Counted from the stretch's first letter, positions 30,862 through 40,688 are shown. The stretch: DNA of 64,000 bases from Streptomyces violaceusniger (GCA_005405945.1 BJHW01000001.1:4960001-5024000); one strand, 5' to 3'. Translations and numbers: made by a program. The notes: a model not told the origin generated them from the sequence alone.

Positions 30862-31158
30862 GCGACCCGCGATCCTCACCCGGCCAGACCCGGCCGGCAT
30901 TGACAACGCAGATGCGTGAATGGCCCCGGATCAGGTGTTGGACCGCCCCCGGCCGGGACCGGGACCGTAGTGGCATGATCCTCTTCCTCGCCTCCCGCCC
31001 CGTCGTCCCCCGCCCCTCCCGCCCGGCGCCGCCCCCGCCCCACCGCGCCGCCGCCGGTCGCCGCTCACCACCCTCGCGACCTCTGTCCGACGACTGCGGG
31101 CCTGGAACCGCACCCGCGTGGCCGAGCCGACACCCCAACCACGCGGCTCCCGGTCGGC
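30862..31158. other. Intergenic region without a convincing gene
   Basis: Together with the repeat array this makes about 380 bases without a supported gene. A TTGACA lies at 30900-30905, but no clear -10 follows at the right distance. A weak open frame on the plus strand (30900-31166) is Pro/Arg-rich and has no RBS, so I do not call it. The stretch 31000-31070 is very C-rich. Confidence 0.4.
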
Positions 31159-31374
31159 GTGACTGACCGACACAACAACCTCGGCCCCATCCGCCAATGG
31201 CTGACCATCCGGGCCGGCGAGGTGGAGATCGAGCGCCGCCCCGACCTGGCCGCACGACGGCGTAACGCCGAACACGCGGTGCACACTCTCGGCAAGGACG
31301 ACCCGGCCTGGCGGGCCGCCGTGGCCGAACTCGTGGCGGTGGTGGACGAGGCCCGGGAGGCCACGGCCGAGTGA
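31159..31374 (+). CDS. Hypothetical small protein
   Basis: This 71-residue protein starts at GTG 31159 and gives VTDRHNNLGPIRQWLTIRAG. It is charged and predicted to be largely helical (PDLAARRRNAEHAVHTLG, then WRAAVAELVAVVDEAREA). No known domain is recognised. The RBS is poor, and the gene ends 11 bases before the convergent hydrolase gene. Codon use is ordinary for the window. It could be a real small gene or a remnant. Confidence 0.45.
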   Translation: MTDRHNNLGPIRQWLTIRAGEVEIERRPDLAARRRNAEHAVHTLGKDDPAWRAAVAELVAVVDEAREATAE

Positions 31375-31385
31375 CCCGGCGGCGG

Positions 31386-32249
31386 TCATGGACCGGGCTG
31401 AGCGCCGTCGGCCTCCGCCAGGAAGGGCCGGAGCAGGGACAGCAGGGGGCCGGGGCGTTCCTCGGGCAGGAAGTGGCCGCTGTCGTCGATCACGGCGCCG
31501 CGGGTCGCCGGGGCGACCTGGCCGAGGCTGTGGACGGGGGCCGGGCCGCCGGCCCGGCCGCAGCCGACGGCCAGGGTGGGCATCGGGAGCGGGGTGCGGG
31601 CGAGTTCGGTGAGGGCGGCGGTGTCGGCGGGGCCGTTGCGGTAGTACGCGAAGCCGCCTGCCAGCCGGCCCGGGCGGGCGTAGGCGCGCAGATAGGTGTC
31701 GACGTCGGCGGGGCGGATGGCCCCGGTCTCCAGGGCGTGCCCGTAGAAGTGCTCCAGCAGGATCCGCTCCCGGCCCTCCGCCAGCTGCTCCGCGAGCCCG
31801 GGCACCGAGAAGAAGCCGAAGTGCCAGAGCCCGGCGCGGGCGATCAGTTCGCTCAGCCCGAAGCCGTGCAGTGGCACGGCGAGCAGGGTGAAGCTGCGGA
31901 CCCGGGCGGGGTGGGCGGCGGCCCACGCATAGCCGATGGGGCCGCCCAGGTCGTGGCCGACGACATGGACCCGGCCCAGGCCCAGCTCGGCGCGCCAGGC
32001 GTCGAGGAGGTCGGCGGCGATCCTGACGCCGTGGCCGCGCGGGGAGGAGCCCGAGTCGCCCAGGCCCGGCAGGTCCACCGCGTACACCTCGTGGTGGCGG
32101 GCGAGTTCGGGGATCACCTTGCGCCAGGCGTACCAGGTCTGCGGCCAGCCGTGGAGCAGGACGACGGGGGTTCCCGGCCCCGCCGCCCGCACCCAGTGCA
32201 GCCGTACGCCCTCGATCGTCGTCTCGTGGTGTTCCGGTGTTTCGCTCAT
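31386..32249 (-). CDS. Alpha/beta hydrolase, epoxide hydrolase-like
   Basis: This is a 287-residue soluble alpha/beta hydrolase. The oxyanion-hole motif HGWPQTWYAW, the nucleophile elbow VGHDLGGPIGYAW (Asp nucleophile) and the late His in DDSGHFLPEERP form the expected triad for epoxide hydrolase or haloalkane dehalogenase-type enzymes. The HGWPQ motif favours an epoxide hydrolase. It is divergent from a LysR gene across an AT-rich 93-base gap, so it is probably controlled by that regulator. The substrate is unknown. Confidence 0.87.
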   Translation of the reverse strand: MSETPEHHETTIEGVRLHWVRAAGPGTPVVLLHGWPQTWYAWRKVIPELARHHEVYAVDLPGLGDSGSSPRGHGVRIAADLLDAWRAELGLGRVHVVGHDLGGPIGYAWAAAHPARVRSFTLLAVPLHGFGLSELIARAGLWHFGFFSVPGLAEQLAEGRERILLEHFYGHALETGAIRPADVDTYLRAYARPGRLAGGFAYYRNGPADTAALTELARTPLPMPTLAVGCGRAGGPAPVHSLGQVAPATRGAVIDDSGHFLPEERPGPLLSLLRPFLAEADGAQPGP

Positions 32250-32342
32250 GCGGGCCAGTCGAGCACCAGTGCGACGATGCTTTCCTGTTTGATATATGAG
32301 ACATGAAGGAGTTATTCGCGATCAGATATAGGCTTGGTCCTT
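32250..32342. promoter_or_regulatory. Divergent promoter region between hydrolase and LysR genes
   Basis: The stretch 32285-32331 is far more AT-rich than its surroundings (GATATATGAG, GATCAGATATAGG). The two GATATA strings at its ends are the best candidates for LysR contact or promoter elements. Shared control of the two divergent genes is the usual LysR arrangement. Exact -10/-35 boxes cannot be fixed. Confidence 0.45.
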
Positions 32343-33235
32343 ATGGAGCTGCGCCATCTCCGCTACGCGCTCGCCCTCGCCGAGCACGCCCACTTCGGTC
32401 GCGCCGCCGCCGCGCTGGGCATCCGGCAGCCCCCGCTGTCCCAGCAGATCAAGGCGCTGGAGACCGAGCTGGGCGTACAGCTCTTCGACCGCACCGGGCA
32501 CGGGGTGCGGCCCACCGCCGCTGGTGAGGCGTTCCTGGCCCGGGCCCGGCAGGTGCTGGACCATCTCGACCTCGCCGTACGGGACGCGGCCGACGCCGGG
32601 CGGGGCGAGACCGGTTCGCTCGCCATCGGCTTCCTCGGCACCGCACTGGCCGCCGTGCTGCCCGAGGTGCTCACCGCCTTCCGGACCCGTCGCCCGCAGG
32701 TCCGGCTGGAGCTGCGGGAACTCCCCAGCACCCGGCAGATCGAGGCGCTGCTGGACGGCAGCCTGGACGCCGGGGTCGTCTGCGGCCCGCCCCCGCGGCC
32801 GCCCGGCGGCGGCTGACCAGCCTGCCGCTGGGCCGGGAGACCCTGGTGGCGGCGGTGCCGTCCGGCCATCCGCTGACCAGCGCCACGTCCGTGCCCGTAC
32901 GGGCGCTGGACGGCGAGCCGCTGATCCTCTCCTCGCGGCAGGCCGAGCCCGCCGCCGCCGACGCGGCGCTCGCCGCATGCCGCGCCGCCGGGGTCGAGCC
33001 GCGGATCGCGCACGAGGCCCACAATCTGCACACCCTGCTGGGGCTGGTCGCCTGCGGGCTCGGCATCGGCATCGGACCGGCGGGGATGCGGCGCTTCCGG
33101 CACGTGGGGGTGACCCTGCTGCCGCTGGAACCGGCCGCCGCCGGGCTGGAGTTCCACCTCACCCACCGCTTCGGCCCGGTCCCGAGCGTCCTGGGCGCCT
33201 TCCTCCGCACGGTGCGCCAGGTCCATCGCGCCTGA
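32343..33235 (+). CDS. LysR family transcriptional regulator, frame broken mid-gene
   Basis: The N-terminal winged helix is MELRHLRYALALAEHAHFGR, then QPPLSQQIKALETELGVQLF. The effector domain continues as TSLPLGRETLVAAVPSGHPL and LLGLVACGLGIGIGPAG. The frame is lost at CCCCC 32790-32794. One extra C gives PPPAAARRRLTSLPL and a protein of about 297 residues. ATG 32343 is the start; a TTG 9 bases upstream is also in frame. It is divergent from the epoxide-hydrolase-like gene and probably regulates it. The break resembles the other C-run losses in the window. Confidence 0.85.
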
Positions 33236-33284
33236 GGGCCTACGGGGTGCCCGGCGGACCACGCGGCGGAGCCGCATGGCGATG

Positions 33285-33409
33285 CTTTCTCCTCCCCGCC
33301 CCTTCCCACCGCATCGACATGCGGCTCCGCCGCAAGGCGGGGTGTCACCCCAGACCCCGGGGCCCAGGGGCGGAGCCCTGGACCGGGAAGGGGCGGGGAG
33401 GGGAGCAGC
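33285..33409. repeat. Long inverted repeat with GC-rich core between LysR and sugar operon
   Basis: TCCTCCCCGCCCCTTCCC (about 33290-33307) is matched almost perfectly in inverted form by GGGAAGGGGCGGGGAGGGGA (from about 33387). The core contains GACCCCGGGGCCC and GGGGCGGAGCCC, wording shared with the element at 26009-26095. It probably ends the LysR transcript. The 367 bases between 33236 and 33602 hold no gene besides this element and the promoter at 33503. Confidence 0.55.
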
Positions 33410-33502
33410 CCGCCGCAGGCGTCACAACCCGTCGGGCGCCCCCTCCGAGAGCCTGAAGGGTCTCCCCCGGCGCTTCCGGGTACGCCCGTTTTGTCAACGG
33501 CA

Positions 33503-33554
33503 TTGACATATCTCTATCACCCCTCGTATACCTCTCCCCATCGAAGCGCTTCGA
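33503..33554 (+). promoter_or_regulatory. Promoter and palindromic operator of the alpha-xylosidase operon
   Basis: TTGACA (33503-33508), 18 bases and TATACC (33527-33532) form a good housekeeping promoter. Directly downstream, TCGAAGCGCTTCGA (33541-33554) is a perfect 14-bp palindrome centred on GCGC, as for LacI-family operators. It would cover the transcription start. The first gene begins 49 bases further on. Regulation by a sugar-released LacI repressor is inferred. Confidence 0.7.
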
Positions 33555-33602
33555 CGAACGTTGCACGTGCGCCCTTCCTTCCCACCCTCCCGGAGGCAGC
33601 GG

Positions 33603-34906
33603 ATGTTGACGGCACGGAAACGGACGAAACGAACGGTGGCCGTCATCGCGGCCACACTGGCGGCATCCCTGGTCATCGCGGGTTGCGGGGACGGCGGGGA
33701 CGAGGCCGGGGACGGCAAGTCGCTCAAGCTCTGGCACTACGAGGCGCCCAACAGCGCCATGGGCATCGCCTGGAAACAGGCGATCGAGGAGTTCAAGAAG
33801 AGCCATCCGGGCGTCACCGTGAAGGTCGAGGAGAAGGGCTTCGAACAGATCCAGAAGACCGCCTCGATGGTCCTCAACTCCGGTGACGCGCCCGATCTGA
33901 TGGAGTACAACAAGGGCAACGCCACCACCGGTCTGCTCTCGAAGCAGGGCCTGCTCACCGACCTCACCCCGAGGTCACCAAGCGCGGCTGGGACAAGCCG
34001 CTCAGCCCCGGCGTGCGCACCACCAGCCGCTATGACGCCCAGGGCGTGATGGGCTCCGGCAACTGGTACGGAATCCCCAACTACGCCGAGTACACGATGG
34101 TCTTCTACAACAAGGCCCTCTTCGACCAGCACCACATCAAGGTCCCGACCACCTTCGCCGAATTCACCGCCGCCCTGAAGGCGTTCAAGGACAAGGGCGT
34201 CACCCCGCTCGCCGGCGCCGGCGCCGAATACCCCGCCCAGCAGTACGTCTACCAGCTCGCCCTCTCCAAGGCCGACCGCTCCTGGGTGGACGCCTACGAG
34301 CAGTACCAGGGCAAGCCGGACTTCCACGACGCCGCCTGGACCTATGGCGCCACCACCTTCGCCGACTGGGTGAAGAAGGGCTACCTCGCCAAGAGTTCGA
34401 GCGGCGCCAAGGCCGAGGACGCGGGCGCGGCCTTCATCGCGGGGAAGTATCCGATGTTCTTCTCCGGCAGCTGGTGGTTCGGCCGCTTCAAGTCCGAGAT
34501 GAAGGACGAGTGGGGTACCTTCCCCTTCCCCGGCTCCACGTTCACCCTCGGCTCCGGCGGCAATCTCTGGGTCGTCCCCAAGGGCGCCAAGAACAAGGAG
34601 CTCGCCTACGACTTCATCGACATCACGATGAAGAAGGGCATCCAGAACACCCTCGGCAACAACGGCGGAGTGCCCGTGGCCGCCGATCCCTCGGCGATCA
34701 CCGACCCCAAGTCCAAGGCCCTGATCAAGGACTTCACCACCTACGCCGACGGCGACGGCCTGGCCTTCTACCCCGACTGGCCGGTCCCCGGCTTCTATGA
34801 CGTCCTCGTCTCCGAGACCCAGAAACTGATCACCGGCAGCGCCGAGCCGGACGCCTACCTGGACGCGCTGAAGAAGGCGTACGACGCGGGCGCGCCGAAG
34901 GGATGA
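33603..34906 (+). CDS. Sugar ABC transporter substrate-binding lipoprotein, frame broken once
   Basis: This is a family 1 solute-binding lipoprotein of about 435 residues. ATG 33603 follows CGGAGGCAGCGG and encodes a basic start, a hydrophobic stretch and lipobox VIAGC. The mature part begins SLKLWHYEAPNSAMGIAW. The frame is lost at CCCC 33967-33970; one extra C gives DLTPEVTKRGWDKPLSPGV and joins the second half (NWYGIPNYAEYTMVFYNKAL). It is the first gene of an operon with two permeases and a GH31 alpha-xylosidase, so xyloglucan or isoprimeverose-type oligosaccharides are likely ligands. Confidence 0.88.
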
Positions 34907-34913
34907 GCTCCCG

Positions 34914-35828
34914 ATGAGCTCCCACAGCCACGGCGTTCGACGCGGGCGCCGCGAGTATCCGTACGCCCTGTTCCTGCTCCCCGGCGCGCTGGCCTTCCTC
35001 GCCGTCATCGTCGTCCCGTTCCTGATGAACACCGGGATCAGCCTCACCCACTGGCAGGGCGTGGGCAGCCCGAAGTGGGCCGGGCTCGCCAACTACCGCG
35101 ATCTGCTGGACGACTCCGCGTTCTGGGAGTCCTTCCGGCACAGCCTGGCCATGGTGGTGGCGATGGCGGTGCTTCCCACCGCCCTCGGCCTGGTGCTGGC
35201 CGCCGCGCTCTTCGACTACATCGCCAAGCACATCGGCACCCGCACCGCGAGCGTGCTGCGCGCCTGCTTCTATCTGCCGCAGGTGCTGCCGATCGCGGTG
35301 GCCGGAATCGTCTGGAGCTGGATCCTCGCCCCGGAGAACGGCGCGCTCAACGAGGCGCTGGGCGCCGTCGGCCTCGGCTCGCTGCGCCAGGACTGGCTGG
35401 GCGACCCGGACTTCGCGCTCTACAGCGTGATGGCCGTGATGGTGTGGGTCCAGCTCGGCTTTCCGCTGGTGGTCTTCATGGCGGGGCTCCAGCGCGCCGA
35501 CCCGTCCCTGCACGAGGCGGCCGAGCTGGACGGGGCCTCGTGGTGGCGGCGGTTCTGGCATGTGACGCTGCCCCAGATCCGCCCGGAGATCTATGTCGTG
35601 CTGCTGTGGTGCACCATCGCGGCGCTCAAGGTCTTCGGCGCGGTGTATGTGCTCACCAAGGGCGGGCCGGGCGGGGCCACCAACGTCCCCTCGTACTTCT
35701 CCTTCCAGTCCTTCTTCGAGAAGACACAGGTCGGGTACGGCTCCGCGGTCTCCACCGCCCTCACCGTGATCATCCTGGCGCTGGCCCTGGTGGCGTTGCG
35801 CCTGCAAACCCGGGCGGAGGACGAGTGA
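34914..35828 (+). CDS. Sugar ABC transporter permease, MalF-like
   Basis: This is a CUT1 permease (304 residues) with six predicted helices (first: YALFLLPGALAFLAVIVVP). The cytoplasmic coupling loop is EAAELDGASWWRRFWHV. ATG 34914 lies 7 bases after the binding-protein stop. Its stop codon overlaps a possible GTG start of the next permease. The frame is intact. It works with the partner permease and an ATPase encoded elsewhere, probably MsiK. Confidence 0.92.
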   Translation: MSSHSHGVRRGRREYPYALFLLPGALAFLAVIVVPFLMNTGISLTHWQGVGSPKWAGLANYRDLLDDSAFWESFRHSLAMVVAMAVLPTALGLVLAAALFDYIAKHIGTRTASVLRACFYLPQVLPIAVAGIVWSWILAPENGALNEALGAVGLGSLRQDWLGDPDFALYSVMAVMVWVQLGFPLVVFMAGLQRADPSLHEAAELDGASWWRRFWHVTLPQIRPEIYVVLLWCTIAALKVFGAVYVLTKGGPGGATNVPSYFSFQSFFEKTQVGYGSAVSTALTVIILALALVALRLQTRAEDE

Positions 35829-35845
35829 CCGCCCTCGGAGGACCA

Positions 35846-36684
35846 GTGAACGCCCTCAAGCGACACCAGGCCCCGGCCCGCTACCCCGTACTGGCCGCGC
35901 TGATCGTGGCGGCCGCCCTCATGGTGCTGCCCTTTATCGTGGTGGCCCTCAACGCGGTGAAGTCGCCCGCCGACTACTCCGCGAACGGCCCCTCAGCCTG
36001 CCCGAGGGGATCCACCTCGACGGCCTCAGCGACTTCTGGCAGCGGGTGGACTTCGGCCGGAAGCTGTTCAACTCCGCGCTGATCTCCGGCTCGGTGGCGG
36101 TGCTCGCCGCGCTGCTGTCGGTGCTCAACGCGTATGCGATCGGCATCGGGCGGATCAGGGGCCGCCCCTGGGTGCTGGCCTTCTTCGTCCTGGCCAACAT
36201 GCTGCCGCAGGAGGCCCTGGTCTACCCCGTCTACTACCTGTCCAAGGAGGTGGGCCTGTACGACACCCGGCTGAGCGTGATCATCGTCTTCACCGTGATC
36301 CAGTCGGCCTTCGGCACCTATCTGCTCTCCTCCGTGCTCGGCGCCTTCCCCAAGGAGGTCATCGAGGCGGCCCGGATCGACGGCGCCACCAAGTGGCAGG
36401 TGCTGTGGCGGGTCGTGGTGCCGGTCAGCCGCCCCACCATCGGGGTGCTGCTGGTCTTCTTCTTCATCTGGACCTGGAACGAGTTCCTGCTGCCCCTGGT
36501 GATGCTGATCTCCAACGACAACCAGACGGTCTCGGTGGCGCTCGGCGTCCTCCAGGGCCAACGGCTGATGGACGCCACCATGACCAACGCGGCCGCCCTG
36601 CTGGGGGTGCTCCCCGCGTTCTGCTTCTTCCTGATCTTCCAGCGGACCCTGACCCGTGGCATCGCCATGGGCGCGGTCAAATGA
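35846..36684 (+). CDS. Sugar ABC transporter permease, MalG-like, frame broken once
   Basis: This is the second permease of the importer. GTG 35846 has a strong CGGAGG 4 bases upstream and is preferred; GTG 35825, overlapping the previous stop, is also in frame. The first helix is VLAALIVAAALMVLPFIVV. The frame is lost at CCCC 35989-35992; one extra C gives GPLSLPEGIHLDGLSDFW and connects to the remaining five helices. The coupling loop is EAARIDGATKWQVLWRV. The full protein would be about 279 residues. Confidence 0.88.
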
Positions 36685-36703
36685 CGAGGAGGGCCGCATT
36701 CGC

Positions 36704-38989
36704 ATGAAGTTCAGCGATGGCTATTGGAGGCTGCGCGAGGGCGTCCACGCCGCGTACCCCCAGGGGGTGCTCGATGTGGAGACCGGCCCCGGCACCCTCA
36801 CCGTCCACGCCCCCACCCATCCCGTACGCCACCGCGGCGATCTGCTCAAGGGTCCCGCCCTCACCCTGACCTGCACCGCCCCCATGCCCGATGTGATCGC
36901 CGTCCGGATCACCCACTTCGCGGGCGGGGTGGAGCGCGGCCCGTCGTTCGACATCGCCCGCCAGGAGGGCGACACCAAGGTGCGCTGCGACGACGGGGAG
37001 GCCCGGCTCACCTCGGGCGCGCTCTCGCTGCGCCTCGCCCGCACCGGACCCTGGCGGATGGACTTCGAGGCCGCCGGGCGCACGCTCACCAGCAGCGGCG
37101 TCAAGGACATGGGCATCATGGAGACCGCCGACGGCCACCACTACCTGCGCGAACGGCTCGCGCTGCGGGTCGGCACCTCGGTCTACGGCCTCGGCGAGCG
37201 CTTCGGCCCGCTGGTGAAGAACGGCCAGGCCGTCGACATCTGGAACGCCGACGGCGGCACCGCCACCGAGCAGGCGTACAAGAACGTCCCGTTCCTCCTC
37301 ACCGACGCGGGCTACGGCGTCTTCGTGGACCACCCCGGCCGGGTCTCCTTCGAGGTCGGCTCGGAGGCGGTCTCCCGGCTCCAGTTCAGCGCCGAGGACC
37401 AGGAGCTCACGTACTACGTCATCCACGGGCCCACCCCCAAGGAGATCCTGCGCCGCTACACCGCGCTCACCGGCCGCCCCTCGCTGCCGCCCGCGTGGTC
37501 CTTCGGGCTGTGGCTGTCCACCTCCTTCACCACCTCCTACGACGAGGAGACGGTCACCGGCTTCGTCGACGGCATGGCGGAGCGCGCGCTGCCGCTGTCC
37601 GTCTTCCACTTCGACTGCTTCTGGATGCGCGAGTACCAGTGGTGCGACTTCACCTGGGATCCGCGGGTCTTCCCCGACCCGGAGGGCATGCTGCGGCGGC
37701 TGCGCGAGCGGGGGCTGAAGATCTCGGTCTGGATCAACCCGTACATCGGCCAGCGCTCCCCGCTCTTCGCCGAGGGCAAGGCGGCCGGGCATCTGCTGAA
37801 GCGGCCGGACGGCTCGGTGTGGCAGTGGGACCTGTGGCAGCCGGGCATGGCGTTGGTGGACTTCACCAGCCCCGCCGCCCGCGCCTGGTACGCGGCCAAG
37901 CTGACCGCGCTGCTGGACATGGGCGTGGACTGCTTCAAGACCGACTTCGGCGAGCGGGTGCCGTTGGACGTGGTCTACGCGGACGGCTCCGACCCCGAGC
38001 GGATGCACAACTACTACACCCAGCTCTACAACCGCACCGTCCACGAGGCGCTGAGCGAGCGGCGCGGGGAGGGCGAGGCGGTGGTCTTCGCGCGCTCGGC
38101 CACGGCGGGCGGCCAGCGGTTCCCGGTGCACTGGGGCGGCGACTGCGAGTCCACCTACGAGGCGATGGCCGAATCGCTGCGCGGCGGGCTCTCGCTGGGG
38201 CTCTCCGGCTTCGGCTTCTGGAGCCATGACATCGGCGGTTTCGAGGGCACCCCGGACCCGGCCCTGTTCAAGCGGTGGATCGCCTTCGGGCTGCTGTCCT
38301 CGCACAGCAGACTGCACGGCTCGTCCTCCTACCGGGTGCCGTGGCTCTTCGACGAGGAGTCGGTCGAGGTGCTGCGCCACTTCACCCGGCTGAAGCTGCG
38401 GCTGATGCCGTATCTGTACGAGGCGGCGCGGCAGGCGCACACCGACGGCATCCCGGTGATGCGCGCCATGGTCCTGGAGTTCCCGGACGACCCCGGGTGC
38501 GCGGGCCTGGAGCGGCAGTACATGCTCGGCGGGGATCTGCTGGTGGCCCCGGTCTTCGACGACGAGGGCGAGGTGACGTACTACGTACCGGAGGGCGTCT
38601 GGACGCATGTGCCCAGCGGGCGGACGGTGCGCGGCCCGGCTTGGGTGCGCGAGACCCACGGCTTCCTGAGCGTCCCGCTGCTGGCCCGCCCCGGCGCGGT
38701 GATCCCGTTCGGGGCGGCCGAGGACCGCCCCGACGCCGACTGGGCGGACGGGGTCACGCTGCGGGTGTACGAACCGGCGGCGGGCCCGGTCACGGTGCGG
38801 GTGCCGCGCCCGGACGGCACGACGGCCGCCACCTTCACCGTCGTCCGGGACGGGGCGGTGCTGCGCGCCGAGGCCGCCGGCACCTCGGCGCCGTGGCGGC
38901 TGGAGGTGGCCGGCGGCCCGTCCGCGGAGGCGGCGGCGGGGACGGCGGTGCTGACGGTGCGGCTTCCGCCTGGCGGCGGCGGGGCCTGA
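36704..38989 (+). CDS. yicI: Alpha-xylosidase (GH31, YicI type)
   Basis: This is a cytoplasmic alpha-xylosidase (761 residues) that removes alpha-xylose from the non-reducing end of xyloglucan fragments such as isoprimeverose. The nucleophile is Asp414 in FKTDFGERVP and the acid/base is Asp480 in HWGGDCESTYEAM. Both positions are almost identical to those of E. coli YicI. The N-terminal beta-sandwich (YGLGERFGPLVKNGQ) and C-terminal beta domains are complete. ATG 36704 has GAGGAGGG 10 bases upstream. It is the last gene of the ABC operon, so imported oligosaccharides are split inside the cell. No signal peptide is present. Confidence 0.9.
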   Translation: MKFSDGYWRLREGVHAAYPQGVLDVETGPGTLTVHAPTHPVRHRGDLLKGPALTLTCTAPMPDVIAVRITHFAGGVERGPSFDIARQEGDTKVRCDDGEARLTSGALSLRLARTGPWRMDFEAAGRTLTSSGVKDMGIMETADGHHYLRERLALRVGTSVYGLGERFGPLVKNGQAVDIWNADGGTATEQAYKNVPFLLTDAGYGVFVDHPGRVSFEVGSEAVSRLQFSAEDQELTYYVIHGPTPKEILRRYTALTGRPSLPPAWSFGLWLSTSFTTSYDEETVTGFVDGMAERALPLSVFHFDCFWMREYQWCDFTWDPRVFPDPEGMLRRLRERGLKISVWINPYIGQRSPLFAEGKAAGHLLKRPDGSVWQWDLWQPGMALVDFTSPAARAWYAAKLTALLDMGVDCFKTDFGERVPLDVVYADGSDPERMHNYYTQLYNRTVHEALSERRGEGEAVVFARSATAGGQRFPVHWGGDCESTYEAMAESLRGGLSLGLSGFGFWSHDIGGFEGTPDPALFKRWIAFGLLSSHSRLHGSSSYRVPWLFDEESVEVLRHFTRLKLRLMPYLYEAARQAHTDGIPVMRAMVLEFPDDPGCAGLERQYMLGGDLLVAPVFDDEGEVTYYVPEGVWTHVPSGRTVRGPAWVRETHGFLSVPLLARPGAVIPFGAAEDRPDADWADGVTLRVYEPAAGPVTVRVPRPDGTTAATFTVVRDGAVLRAEAAGTSAPWRLEVAGGPSAEAAAGTAVLTVRLPPGGGGA

Positions 38990-39015
38990 CCTCAGCTCAG
39001 CGGTGGGGCTTGGCC

Positions 39016-40614
39016 TCAGCAGCGGTGGGGCTTGGTCCAGGAGCACTCGCGTCCGGCGTCGGCCGTGGCGGCCGTGGCACCCGTGGCGTCGTCCCGTACG
39101 GCACGGGGCCGCACCGCCTCCGCATGGCCCGCGCCGGACGTCGCGAGCGTCACCACGATCGCGTCCTCCAGGTTCTTCACCGAGGGGGCGAGGTAGTTGT
39201 TGAGGACGACGCTGTAGACCAGCTCCCTGCCGTCCGCGTCGGTGACATAGCCGGAGAGCGCGGAGGCGCCGGTCAGGGAGCCGGTCTTGCCGCGGGCGTT
39301 CCCGGCCGCCGGGGTGGAGCACATCCGCGACCGCAGGGTGCCGCCCACGAACCGGTCCGGGGCGCAGGCCACCGGCAGCGAGGCGTACCAGTCGGCGTAC
39401 CAGGGCTCGTCGCGCACCGACAGCAGCAGTTCGGTGAGGCGCCCGGCCGCGATGTTGTCCATCCGGGACAGCCCCGAGCCGTCGACCTGGCGCACCGCGC
39501 CGGTGTCCACACCCTGCTTCTTCAGCCAGTCGGCGATGGCGGCGAGCCCCGCGTCCCAGGTGCCGCGCCCGGCCGTCTCATAGCCGATGGCCTTGGTGAG
39601 CGCCTCGGCGTGGATGTTGTTGGACAGCTTCATGAAGGGGATCAGCAGGTCCTTCAGCGGCATCGAGCGGTGCGAGGCGAGCGTTCGGGCGTCCGCCGGG
39701 GCGGCCCGGCCCAGGCGGGTGGGCCCGGCCACGCGGACGCCGTGCCGTTCGAGGGCGTCGGCGAAGACCGAGGTGGCGTAGCCGGTGGGCGCCCAGACGC
39801 TGACCCACTCCTTGGCGGTCGCCGCCCCGGCCGGGAGGGCGCCGCTGACGGTGATGGTGTTGGAGCCGTGCACCCGCTCGATGGTGAGGCCGCCGCTCCC
39901 GGTGGTCGCGCGGTTGTCGATCCGTACGTACGCGTTCGGCGGCGTGACGGTGACCTTCGGCCGGTCGCCGGCCGCCGCGCCAGGGGTCACCTCCACGATG
40001 ACGCTGCCCGCGTCGTAGTCGGTGTCGGGGGCGAGGGTCAGCGCGGAGATCTGCGCCGCGTAGTACGAGGACTCGTCGTCGGCCGCCCAGGAACGGCCCA
40101 CCCGCTGGGCGTCGAAGCGGGTGTCATCGGCGATCAGCCGCCCGCTGACCTTGGTGATCCCCGCGTCGGCGACCCCCTTCGCCAGACGGTCGTAGTCCCC
40201 GGCGAGCATCGTGGGGTCACCGGTGCCCCGAAGGTAGAGATCGCCCCTGAGGGTGTGCCCGCGGCGGGCGCCGTCGGTCAGCACATCGGTGCGGAAGCGG
40301 TGGCCGGGGCCGAGCAGCCCCATGGCGGCGGCCGAGGTGAACAGCTTGGTGTTGGAGGCGGGCATCAGCCGGTCGTCGGGCCGGTGCCGGTAGAGCACGG
40401 CACCGGAGTCGGCGTCGGCGACCACGACCCCGGCCGCGCCGCCCTTCAGCAGGGGGTCGGCGAGGATGGTGTCGATGGCGTCGCCGATCCCGGCGCGGGA
40501 GGCGTCCGCACCGGCCGGTGAGCTCCAGGTGAGGGTGAAGGCGAGTCCGGTGACGAGGGGGATGACGAGGGGCCAGATCCAGCCGCTCACACGACGGTTC
40601 AGGGGTCTGCTCAT
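39016..40614 (-). CDS. dacB: D-alanyl-D-alanine carboxypeptidase/endopeptidase (PBP4, family S13)
   Basis: This is an exported penicillin-binding protein (532 residues) that trims or cleaves peptide cross-links in peptidoglycan. An N-terminal membrane/signal segment (WIWPLVIPLVTGLAFTLTW) ends near an Ala-Asp-Ala site. The three active-site motifs are present: SxxK in PASNTKLFTS, SxN in KLSNNIHAEAL and KTG in ARGKTGSLTG. The S13 insert domain lies between the first two. The C-terminal tail contains Cys and His (GRECSWTKPHRC). It is a monocistronic gene facing the GH31 operon; the two stop codons are 26 bases apart. Confidence 0.93.
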   Translation of the reverse strand: MSRPLNRRVSGWIWPLVIPLVTGLAFTLTWSSPAGADASRAGIGDAIDTILADPLLKGGAAGVVVADADSGAVLYRHRPDDRLMPASNTKLFTSAAAMGLLGPGHRFRTDVLTDGARRGHTLRGDLYLRGTGDPTMLAGDYDRLAKGVADAGITKVSGRLIADDTRFDAQRVGRSWAADDESSYYAAQISALTLAPDTDYDAGSVIVEVTPGAAAGDRPKVTVTPPNAYVRIDNRATTGSGGLTIERVHGSNTITVSGALPAGAATAKEWVSVWAPTGYATSVFADALERHGVRVAGPTRLGRAAPADARTLASHRSMPLKDLLIPFMKLSNNIHAEALTKAIGYETAGRGTWDAGLAAIADWLKKQGVDTGAVRQVDGSGLSRMDNIAAGRLTELLLSVRDEPWYADWYASLPVACAPDRFVGGTLRSRMCSTPAAGNARGKTGSLTGASALSGYVTDADGRELVYSVVLNNYLAPSVKNLEDAIVVTLATSGAGHAEAVRPRAVRDDATGATAATADAGRECSWTKPHRC

Positions 40615-40688
40615 GTCACGGGAGGATCCCGCACCCGGGGGCTCGGCGACAGGGCGCGGACGGGCGGCGACCGGGCCGAGCGCGGCCG

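Noticed and set aside
30900..31166. 88-codon plus-strand open frame
   Set aside because: It is Pro/Arg-rich, lacks an RBS, overlaps the next start and shows no recognisable pattern.
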